From Malachius bipustulatus (taxonomy: Eukaryota; Arthropoda; Insecta; Coleoptera; Melyridae), in NCBI GenBank assembly GCA_910589415.1, contig OU342638.1, positions 39,033,579-39,097,578 on the forward strand: DNA of 64,000 nt, given 5' to 3'. The position numbers were made by a program, and so were the translations under genes. This document shows, in pieces, positions 54,280 through 64,000 of the stretch (its first letter is position 1; every line of letters begins with the position of its first letter). Under the pieces are notes generated by a model that was given only the letters and a program-made list of their open reading frames with translations, was not told where the DNA came from and made no database searches.

Positions 54280-57200
54280 CGCCGCGAAAGTAATATTTTT
54301 CAAGCAAAAGTCGATTGGAAAGTCATAAAATGGATGTAATGAGGGGGAGAACCGTCTTGTTGGAACCCTTAAAATACCTTTATCCCGCCTATAATTATTG
54401 TAAAACTGATGAAAATTTGTTTTTAACTGAAACGAAGAGAAATGTGACATTATAATCACGAATAATAATGAGGAGGATAACCGTCCTATTGAAACCCTCA
54501 AATTATCTTTTTCCCACCTGTAATTGTAAAACTGATGAAAAATAAATTTTTTTAACTAAAACGAAGAGAAATGAGACCTCAAATCACACCTGCGGTGATT
54601 ATAGACGTGAAAGAGTTATAATGAGGAGGAAAACCGTCCTGTTGGAACCCTCAAACCTGCCAATCGAGTAAAAACAATAAAACAGTCATCCTTTTTTTTT
54701 TGAACTCATATAATGTGAAATGTGACCCAAATTTGCGCTTGAAATCATTACAGACGCAAAAAAAGTATAACGAGGAGTAGCACCGTCCTGTTGGAACCCT
54801 CAAATTGTCTTTAACCGATTTGTAATCCTAAAACTGACGAATTTTTTTAACTGACACGAAGAGAAATGTGACCTTAAATCACTCCTGCGGTGATTATAGA
54901 AGCGAAATAGTTATAATGAGGAGGAAAACCGTCCTGTTGGAACCCTCAAACCTGCAAATCGAGCGAAAGAGTAAAACAGTCGTAAATCTTATTTTTTTGA
55001 ACTCATATAATGAGAAATGCGGCTCAAATTTGCGCTTGAAATCATTATAGACGCAAAAAAATTATAACGAGGAGGAGCACCGTCCTGTTGGAACCCTCAA
55101 ATTGTCTTTAACCGATCTGTAATCGTAAAACTGACGAAATTTTTTAACTGACACGAAGAGAAATGTGACCTCAAATCACACCTGCGGTGATTATAGACGT
55201 GAAAGAGTTATAATGAGGAGGAAAACCGTCCTGTTGGAACCCTCAAACCTGCAAATCGAGTAAAAACAATAAAACAGTCATCCTTTTTTTTTTGAACTCA
55301 TATAATGAGAAATGTGATCCAAATTTGCGCTTGAAATCATTACAGACGCAAAAAAAAGTATAACGAGGAGTAGCACCGTCCTGTTGGAACCCTCAAGTTG
55401 TCTTTAACCGATCTGTAATCGTAAAACTGACGAATTTTTTTAACTGACACGAAGAGAAATGTGACTTTAAATCACTCCTGCGGTGATTATAGAAGCGAAA
55501 GAGTGATAATGAGGAGGAAAACCGTCTTGTTGAAACCCTCAAATTATCTTTTTCCCACCTGTAATGGTAAAACTGATGAAAAATAATTTTTTTTTAACTA
55601 AAACGAAGAGAAATGAGACCTCAAATCACACCTGCGGTGATTATAGACCTGAAAGAGTTATAATGAGGAGGAAAACCATCCTGTTGGAACCCTCAAACCT
55701 GTAAATCGAGTAAAAACAATAAAACAGTCATCCTTTTTTTTTGAACTCATATAATGAGAAATGCGGCTCAAATTTGCGCTTGAAATCATTATAGACGCAA
55801 AAAAATTATAACGAGGAGTAGCACCGTCCTGTTGGAACCCTCAAATTGTCTTTAACCGATCTGTAATCGTAAAACTGACGAATTTCTTTAACTGACACGA
55901 AGAGAAATGTGACCTTAAATCACTCCTGCGGTGATCATAGAAGCGAAAGAGCGATAATGAGGAGGAAAACCGTCCTGTTGGAACCCTCAAAATATCTTTA
56001 TCCCTGATGAAAATTTGTTTTCAATTGAAACGAAGAGAAATGTGACCTCAAATCTCACCTGCGGTGATTATAATAAGGAAAAGAATAATAATGAGGAGGA
56101 AAACCGTCCTGTTGGAACCCTTAAAATACCTTTATCCCGCCTATAATTGTAAAACTGATGAAAATTTGTTTTTAACTGAAACGAAGAGAAATGTGACATT
56201 ATAATCACGAATAATAATGAGGAGGATAACCGTCCTATTGAAACCCTCAAATTATCTTTGTCCCACCTGTAATTATTGTAAAACTGATGAAAAATAAATT
56301 TTTTAACTAAAACGAAGAGAAATGAGACCTCAAATCACACCTGCGGTGATTATAGACGTGAAAAAGTTATAATGAGGAGGAAAACCGTCCTGTTGGAACC
56401 CTCAAACCTGCCAATCGAGTAAAAACAATAAAACAGTCATCCTTTTTTTTGAACTCATATAATGAGAAATGTGACCCAAATTTGCGCTTGAAATCATTAC
56501 AGACGCAAAAAAAGTATAACGAGGAGTAGCACCGTCCTGTTGGAACCCTCAAGTTGTCTTTAACCGATCTGTAATCGTAAAACTGACGAATTTTTTTAAC
56601 TGACACGAAGAGAAATGTGACTTTAAATCACTCCTGCGGTGATTATAGAAGCGAAGGAGTGATAATGAGGAGGAAAACCGTCTTGTTGAAACCCTCAAAT
56701 TATCTTTTTCCCACCTGTAATTGTAAAACTGACGAAAAATATTTTTTTTTAACTAAAACGAAGAGAAATGAGACCTCAAATCACACCTGCGGTGATTATA
56801 GACGTGAAAGAGTTATAATGAGGAGGAAAACCGTCCTGTTGGAACCCTCAAACCTGCCAATCGAGTAAAAACAATAAAACAGTCATCCTTTTTTTTTGAA
56901 CTCATATAATGAGAAATGTGACCCAAATTTGCGCTTGAAATCATTACAGACGCAAAAAAAGTATAACGAGGAGTAGCACCGTCCTGTTGGAACCCTCAAA
57001 TTGTCTTTAACCGATCTGTAATCGTAAAACTGACGAATTTTTTTAACTGACACGAAGAGAAATGTGACCTTAAATCACTCATGCGGTGATTATAGAAGCG
57101 AAAGAGTGATAATGAGGAGGAAAACCGTCTTGTTGGAACCCTCAAACCTACAAATCGAGCGAAAAAGTAAAACAGTCGTAAATCTTATTTTTTTGAACTC

Positions 57201-57450
57201 ATATAATGAGAAATTCGGCCAAAATTTGCGCTTTAAAACATTACAGACGCGAAAAAAATCGTACCAAAGAGAAGCACCGTCCAGTTGGAACCTTCAAATT
57301 TTATTTAACCCACCTATAATCGTAAAAGTGATGGAAAAAACATTTTGTAATGAAACGAAGAGAAATGTGAACTCAAATCACACCTGCAGTGATTATAGAC
57401 GCGAAAGAGAGAGTGATCATGAGGAGGAAAACCGTCATGTTGGAACCCTA
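54280..57450 (+). repeat. Main GAGGAGGA/ACCGTC satellite array, ~147-bp unit, about 22 copies
   Basis: The anchor AATGAGGAGGAAAACCGTCC then TGTTGGAACCCTCAAA recurs about 22 times from about 54340 to 57440 (every 130-160 bp). At least three monomer types alternate: one with AATCACACCTGCGGTGATTA, one with GAACTCATATAATGAGAAA and GCGCTTGAAATCATTA, and one with TTTAACTGACACGAAGAG, giving roughly 300- and 450-bp higher-order blocks. CACCTGCGGTG is a small perfect inverted repeat (CACC-TGC-GGTG). Open frames on both strands follow the repeat. Confidence 0.9.
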
Positions 57451-57499
57451 AAATCGGCATCAACGAGTGGGTACCTATACAAAAATAAAAAGGCATAAA

Positions 57500-58600
57500 G
57501 TTTTCCATGTCAAGTGGTGCGGTTGGACGCAAAATAATATAAAAATGAGTTGGTACACCGTATTGTTGGATCCCTTCATATGTTATAAATATAGGAACGG
57601 CTTCCCGTTTAATTTTTCAGCGCAGCTGACGCATGCAGGACCGAAGTAATTCCTAAGCAGCGAGAGAGAATTCTCGGCGATCGAGCCTAAAATTTAATTC
57701 GTATTCCGCGCAATAATATCCGAGGAGCCATTAGCGAATTTTTCTAGACATTGGCAGGGGGGAGAGTGAGCGGGCCGAACCGTAATACTAATGCCCAAAA
57801 ACAAAAACGCTCCTAATTGCTGGAATCCACCCTTTGATCGGGCGCGTCTGGTCGGCTCGACTAGGCATTTCTACAATTCGCCGCTAAAATATAAATTGCA
57901 GAATTATAAGACGGTCGGCTTAGACTCAAAGGCCTTGTCAAAACGCTGACGGATGTCGCAAAAAGCCGTCCGCCCGGTCTCCGCCGCCGCGCACCGCCTC
58001 GGTCAACTCGAGCGGCCGAACGTCGGGGCAGGGCAGACGGGGCAGACGCGATTAAATCAATCATAAAGTGGACGATGACGATGACGACGACGACGAGCAC
58101 GACCGAGTCCTCGGAAATTCACGCCTGCATTATTATTATTGTCTCTCGTTATTGTCATTATCAGCGTTGCGTCGAGCAGGGGGAGGCGAAAAATGTAATA
58201 ATATGTCGACCCGGACGGCGAGGGGATGAAGAATGTAGGTCAGGAATCCGATGTCTGCCGTGTAAGGTTCACTCAGTCAGTCAATCGATTCCAGACGGCG
58301 AACGAAGGGCGTCGGGGGCGCCCGCTTCGCGATTATTATTAACGCCGCCACCTACCCGAACGCCGCGATCAAAATACACGACACGGAATTATTTTCACGT
58401 CCCCTTTTTTTTACCAGGTACCTTCACGACAGGACGGCCGAGCAGGTGCGATCCGTCTCGTTGTATTTTTAGATCGAAGATATTTACTTTGAATGCGGTG
58501 AAATAAAATCCCGTCCCGATATTTCTTCTTTCTTCTATTTACGTCATGAATATAGAATAATGTTACATCTATGTAGGATGTAGGTATATCTACAGGGTGA
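57500..58600. other. Unique, relatively GC-rich segment
   Basis: Contains a (GAC)n tract at about 58073-58097 and GC-rich patches (57950-58050). Two open frames on opposite strands (57861-58100 and 58075-58506) lack recognisable domains. It could hold regulatory sequence or an exon of an undetected gene; not supported. Confidence 0.3.
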
Positions 58601-58619
58601 TGCTAGGATATGTGATCAA

Positions 58620-60330
58620 TGATGATGTGTTTCTTTTGAAAAATTCACCTTTTTCACGGTACCTTTCTTCAATTTCTTATTCACTTCTGAAACGTTCTTC
58701 TTTCTACTATGTATTTATAATGAAAAATCCAAGTATTGTAGCATTAAAAAACCATCCAAGACGAAAATTCTCCCCGTTTGCGCAACCTTTCTTCGGTTTC
58801 TTCAAAACAATCTTCATCTCTCTAAAGTTATTCCGATCCACTAGCCACTAAAATAAAAAATTGAAATCTTCTCATAAAGTAATAATTTTTGCTTTTACGC
58901 AACCTTTCTTCACTTTCTTCAAACAAATCTTCCTCTAAAAAGTTATTCTGTTCATCTAATTTTATTAGAGAAAAATCCAAGTCCTCCAATATGGAAAAAA
59001 ACTCATACAAAGCCAAAAATTCATCTTTTTACGAGGTACATTTCTTCAATTTCTTCAAAAAATCTTCCTTTCTTAAGATCTTCTGTTCTAGGTAAAATAA
59101 ACCAATCGGAGTTTTCTAGTAGGTACAAGAAATTTTTCCAAAGCAACAATTCATCTTTTTACGGTACATTTCTTCACTTTCTTCAAAAAAATCTTCCAGT
59201 AAAAAGTTATTCTGTTCATCTATTTTTATTAGAGAAAAATCTAAGTCCTCCAATATAGAAAAAACTCATACAAAGCAAAAATTCAGCTTTTTTACGATAC
59301 CTTTCTTCAATTTCTTCAAATAAATCTTCCTCTCAAAAGTTATTTTCTTATTTATTTTTATTAAAGAAAAATCCAATTCTTCCAATTTATAAATAAAAAA
59401 TAGATCCAAAGCAAAAATTCATCTTTTTTACGGTACCTTTCTTCAATTTCTTCACACCTAAAAACGTTCTTCTGTCCTTACTAAGTACATGTTTATAATA
59501 AAAGTCCAAGTCTTCTAGTGTGAAAAAAACATCCAAGTCAAAAAGTCGCCCCTGTTACGCAACATTTCTTCAATTTCTTCAAAAAAAATCTTCTCAAAAG
59601 TTCTTTTCTTCATTACTTTTATTATAGAAAAATCCATAAATCTCCCAATATAAATAAAAACATCATCCGAAGTAAAAATTCATCTTTTTTACGGTACCTT
59701 TCTTCAATTTCTTCACATCTGAAACGTTCTTCTGTCCTACTAGATTCATGTTTAGGTATAATAAAAAAGTCCAAGTTTTCTAGTGTGAAAAAAAAAACTA
59801 TCCAAGTCAAAAATTCACCCCTGTTGTGCAACTTTTCTTCAATTTCTTCAGAAAAATTCCTCTCAAAAGTTCTTTTCTTCATTTATTTTTATTAAAGAAA
59901 AATCCAATTCTTCCAATTTATAAATAAAAAATAGATCCAAAGCAAAAAATCATCTTTTTTACGGTACCTTTCTTCAATTTCTTCATATCTAAAAACATCC
60001 TTTTGTTGTACTAGGTACATGTTTAAAATAAGAAAGTCTAAGTCTTCTAGTGTGAAAAAAATCCAAGTCAAAAATGCATCGCTTTTGCGCAACCTTTCTT
60101 CAATTTTTTAAAAAAAATTTCTTCTCAAAAGTTCCTCGGTACCTCTACTCAAGAGAATAAAATAAGTCCAAGTCCTCTGGAATAAATATTAACTGATCCA
60201 AAGAAAAAAATTCATCTCTTTCACGCACCTTTCTTCAATTTCTAGAAAAAATCTAAAATGTGAATTTCTTCTTTTTGTAGACGACAACTTTCAAGTTTCT
60301 ATACGTACGTTTCTTCATAATTATGCCTTC
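58620..60330 (+). repeat. TTCTTC-rich degenerate satellite
   Basis: Words CTTTCTTCAATTTCTTC, AAAAATTCATCTTTTTTACG and GAAAAATCCAAGTCTTC recur every ~120-125 bp in varying forms. Copies become less regular to the right. Minus-strand open frames repeatedly spell EEIEERYRKKDEF-like peptides because of the repeat. Confidence 0.7.
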
Positions 60331-61700
60331 AATATCAATTTAAGAATGAATTATCCTATATTTTCTTCGCTTTCTGGGTCAAAAAAAGGTAGTTTTCTTC
60401 AAACAAGGTCGTCTATCTTTTTCTACCCAAAGATCCTTGTTTCTGGGGAAAACTCCTTTCTAAAGTAAAAGTTCTCCGTTTTCACGTTTTTCTTCGTATA
60501 CCTAATAATTCTTCTAGCAATGGTGTAATTTTTCTGCCAGAAAAAAATTGCAGGTTTCACTTTCTTCATTTTTTTTCAAACGCAAAAAATTCTTCTAAAT
60601 ATTTATGAAATTGGTGTTTGTTTGTAGTTTGTACTGAGGAAAACGAATAATTTTTCTTGTTTATAGGAAATTTTCTTCATTTCTTCAATTTTTCAAACTC
60701 TTCATGCAAAAATTCTTCTTTTTCTATACGTACCTAGACAACACTTTACCAAAATATAGTTATATTTCTGAAGCAAGACGATCGCAAAACTCTTTTCAGG
60801 ATTATTTATCTTCATTTTTTTCAATCTCTCGTACAAAAAATTCTTCCTTTTCAACGTTTTCTATTTGAGAATTCTTCCCATTCTACTTGCAAGTCTGCTG
60901 GGCGAAAGTTCTTCCAATTACAGCGAGAATTTGTTCGGTATACAGGCAAAGTTCCTTTTAATACCCATGCAAAAGTCTTCTTTTTATTAAGCTTATCTTC
61001 ATTTTCTTCCCAAAATTCTTCTAGACAAACGCAAAACTTCTACTGTTCCTGCAAAACTTACAAGCCTTTCTTCAATCGCAACCAAGATTCGTTTGTTTCA
61101 CACAACTTTTCTTCAATTTCTTCCCATTTCCAAAAAAATAGTCTTTCGTATGGATTTTTTTCTAATTCACGCAAAATTGATTCTTCTTTCAAATAAAATT
61201 TCTCATTTAGTTTGAAAAGTAGTCTCTTTTGATGATCGTTCTCCGTTTCTTCAAACTTTTCTCCGGCAAAAAATTATTCCGAACCAAAAAATCTCAAACT
61301 ATGAGCCGTAATTTTTGGCAACCCTTTCTTCAGTTTGTTCATATCTTCTTATTCTTCTTTTTTTTTGCGTTTCTTCATTTTCTTAGACAAATATTCTACA
61401 CCCATGCAACAGCTATTTTTTCTTGCAAAATTTCTAATTTTTTCGTTATACATAAAAAGCCTCATTTGTCTTTTTTGCGGCTTCTTTACTTATATACTTC
61501 TTCAGTTTCTTCAAAAGTAAGTCTTTCTAAACTATAGAGAGAAAGTATTTTTATCTTCCTTATCCATTTCCTTAATAAATATTTTATTAACTCGCTTAAT
61601 TATATCGTTTTTTAGACAACCTTTCTTCTTTTCTCATCGTCTCATTTTTCTATTCTCTTCGTAAGGGAAAATTCTTCTTTTTTAATCAATTTTTTTTTGC
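60330..61700. repeat. Left arm of large inverted repeat
   Basis: Reverse-complement matches to 62480-64000, in mirrored order: AATTATCCTATATTTTCTTC (about 60349) with the window end; GTTTGTAGTTTGTACTGAG (about 60622) with about 63753-63770; TATAGTTATATTTCTGAAGC (about 60755) with about 63627-63647; AAATTATTCCGAACCAAAAA (about 61270) with about 63060-63080; CCCATGCAACAGC (about 61400) with about 62915. Confidence 0.82.
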
Positions 61701-62480
61701 GACACAGAAATATTCTTTTTCACATAATTTCTTCATTTTCTTAAGGAAAACTATTTCTACTCCATTAATTTCCAATATATCTTACTCGCTTCAAACAATA
61801 ATAATGTACTGCTTGATAAGACGTGACTTTACGGCCTGGAACACTAAAAAACCCTTTATCAAGCCCAGCTTTACGACCAACTTTTTTTTTTAATTACTTA
61901 ACAAAAAATACCCGAAACAATAATAAATACAAATTCAAACCTGAAAAAAAAAACTTACCTACTCGTTAATTAATTAATATAAAATTAAATCAAACAAACA
62001 TTGATTAACGAGCAGGATGAGAGATCATCCCCTAGCGTTCGAGATGCGAACACGACGCGCCACCTATCCGAGGGCGGGTGAACTAAATTTGGGGTAGCCG
62101 GCGCGATCGATCCGGCTCCGCTCGAATAAATAGGACCGCTTTTAGGGTTAGGGTTGATTTTCAGCGCTGTCTCTAAATTCGGCCGCCGTTACAGTTCCGA
62201 TGAGATCATAGAGGTCGACACTTGCCTGTCTACGATCAAAAATATTTTTTAACCGTCTTTATCTGCAGCGCTGTAATCAGCCAATCCGCATCAATAATTT
62301 TTGAAAGGTGACAAAATTAATTTTACGTACTGTCAGTTCGGGGGAAGGGGGGGATTACACTTCTCCCAAATAAAAATCATCTCAGATCTTGCCTATAAAA
62401 TTGGCTATAAAAATTGAACTTTAAAAAGTGAAAAAGTGAAGAAAATGAACGGAATTTTGTTATTTTTGGGCAGCTAAACG
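61700..62480. other. Spacer of the large inverted repeat
   Basis: About 780 bp. Contains a G+C-rich, non-repetitive block at about 62010-62215 (GACGCGCCACCTATCCGAGG, GGTAGCCGGCGCGATCGATC) between AT-rich flanks, and a short TTAGGGTTAGGG word at about 62142. No gene is recognised. Confidence 0.45.
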
Positions 62481-64000
62481 GAATTTTTTTAAAGAAAAAA
62501 GAAGAATTTTTCTTTACGATGAGGTAAAGACGACTGGTAAGGAAAAGGTAAGATAAAAAACGATGCTCAAAAGAAGGCTGTCTATAAACAATAAAGGTTC
62601 GTTGTAGTTCATATACCTATAGAAAGAGAAGGCGCCCAAAAATAATAATTTATAATAAATTGAAGAAATGAAGATAAGCAACAAAAAAGAACGACTTTTA
62701 AGTTGTGCAAGAGAAGCATTTTTGGTAAGAAGTTCATGCCGAACTAGAAGAATAATTATTGCGGCGAGGTAAAAAAAAATGAACAAGGAAGATAAAAAAG
62801 CATTTCTTTTCCATCAGTCTAGAGATTTTTTTTTTTTGAAGAATCTGAAGAAAAGTTGTTTAAAGAAGACGAATGAGGCTTAATATCGGAAAACTTTGCA
62901 GGAAAAAAAGCGCTTTGCATGGGTATACAAGTTTTTTTAAATAAAAATTCGTAAATGAAGAAAAAATGAAGAAACGTATATAAAAAAGAAGAATACGGAG
63001 ATATGAAGAAAATTAAGAAAGAGTTGCCAAAAATTACGACTCATATTTTGAGATGTTTTTGGTTCGGAATAATTTTTTGCCGAAGAAAAGTTTGAAGAAA
63101 CGAAGAACGATCATCAAATGAGACTACTTTCAAACTAGAGGAATTTTATATTTGAAAGAAGAATCAATTTGGCATGAGTTTGAAAAAAAAATCTATACCA
63201 AAGTGTAAGAAGATATTTTGAAATGTTATATGAACGAGACTACCACCAGGCGGGAAAGACTATTTGTTGGGAATGGGAAGAAACTGAAGAAAAGTTGTGT
63301 GTAAAACAAACAAATCTTGACTGCGGTCGAAGAAAGGCTTGTAATTTTTGCAGGAACAAAAAAAGTTTTGCGTTTGCGTAGAAGAATTTTGAGAAGAAAA
63401 TGAAGAAAAGCTTCATAAAAAGAAGATGCATGGGTATTAAAAGGAACTTTGCCTACATACCGAACAAATTCTCGCTATAATTGCAAGAACTTTCGCCCAG
63501 CAAACTTCCGAGTAGAATGGGAAGAATTCCCGAATATGTAAAAATCGGGAAAAGAAGAATTTTTTGTACGAGAGTATGAAAAATTGAAGATAATTATTCT
63601 AAAAAGAGTTTTGCGATCGTCTTGCTTCAGAAATATAACTATTTTGGTAAAGTGTTGCCTACGTACTATAGAAAAAGAATATTTTTTGCATGAAAGAGTT
63701 TGAAGAAATGAAGAAAAGAGCCTATATAAACAAGAAAAATGTTCGGTTTTTTCAGTACAAACTACAAACAGGCACCAATTTCATAAATATTTCGATTTTT
63801 TTGTTTGAAAAAAAAATGAAGAAAATTATTTTTCTGGCAGAAAAATGAGATCTTTCTTAGAAGAATTATTACGAAAAAAATGTGAAAATGGAGAATTTTT
63901 GCTTTAGAAGGGTATTTTTTTTAGAAGGGTAGAGACATTTTTTTGAAGAAGACGACCTTTTTGAAGAAAGCGAAGAAAATATAGGAAAATCCATTCATAA
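62480..64000. repeat. Right arm of large inverted repeat (runs off the window)
   Basis: GAAGAA-rich complement of the left arm. The order of landmarks is exactly mirrored around about 62.17 kb, with small indels and many substitutions. The arm may continue beyond 64000. Confidence 0.82.

Noticed and set aside
54390..54440. CTGATGA ... CTGAAAC in ACCGTC satellite units as a hammerhead core
   Set aside because: Stem II would have only one pair, and other units carry CTGACGA and GACACG; no consistent core.
58075..58506. 143-codon open frame starting in a (GAC)n tract
   Set aside because: Thr/Ser-rich start comes from the microsatellite; no recognisable domain or splice support.
58828..60092. 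Glu-rich minus-strand open frames (EEIEERYRKK-type)
   Set aside because: Repetition of the TTCTTC-rich satellite unit; no consistent frame or start.
62141..62156. TTAGGGTTAGGG as interstitial telomere repeat
   Set aside because: Only two units; expected by chance, and arthropod telomeres are usually TTAGG.

Overview
This window is eukaryotic, AT-rich and very repeat-dense. Widely spaced exons with canonical GT-AG borders, a CR1/Jockey-like LINE, a piggyBac-like MITE and many satellite arrays point to an arthropod. Frequent GGTACCTA/TAGGTA-type tracts would fit a hemipteran, but that assignment is weak. No bacterial features (operons, Shine-Dalgarno sites, CRISPR, IS) are present.

One host gene is supported: a minus-strand, partial C2H2 zinc-finger transcription factor. 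Four coding exons splice in compatible phase: exon 1 with the ATG (36336-36620), exon 2 (30827-30988), exon 3 (10190-10301) and exon 4 (765-968). The gene runs off the left edge just after the first zinc-ligand Cys pair of a finger (YQCKMCPQ). About 254 residues are visible. Family membership (rotund/squeeze/lin-29/ZNF362-384-like) is a hypothesis from the linker and finger start. Exon 4 carries a one-base frame conflict, resolved either by a 1-nt insertion in a G run or by a 58-nt intron.

The introns are mostly satellite DNA. Intron 3 (969-10189) holds a 274-bp higher-order array (3.6-5.3 kb) and a 180-bp array (6.6-9.4 kb). Intron 2 (10302-30826) holds a 282-bp satellite (11.5-14.8 kb), a GTAGCAACTC-rich stretch, a ~144-bp array with ~575-bp higher order (18.4-21.2 kb), a ~123-bp array (22.1-24.75 kb), a 5'-truncated LINE with an open reverse transcriptase (26.05-28.1 kb) and a GGGCAA-rich stretch. 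Intron 1 (30989-36335) is almost entirely a TTTCAG-rich ~260-bp satellite interrupted by a 457-bp piggyBac-like MITE. Left of exon 4 lie an LTR/primer-binding-site palindrome and degenerate GATCCAAGAATG-type motifs.

Upstream of the gene (36.6-64 kb) no host gene is recognised. There is a GC-rich putative 5' region, a 125-bp array (38.0-39.06 kb), four more arrays of the ~282-bp satellite superfamily in changing orientation (39.7-41.4 +, 42.1-44.04 +, 45.16-46.74 -, 47.76-49.65 +), a GAGGAGGA/ACCGTC ~147-bp array (about 51-57.45 kb) containing an ORF1-only retroelement (52.5-54.28 kb) with hammerhead-like hairpins near it, and TTCTTC-rich repeats that end in a large inverted repeat (60.3-64 kb).

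The signals most worth following are the satellite superfamily whose core and ~282-bp period persist across five diverged arrays, the MITE with a readable empty-site context, the LTR/PBS palindrome and the large inverted repeat. No gene system of unknown type was found.
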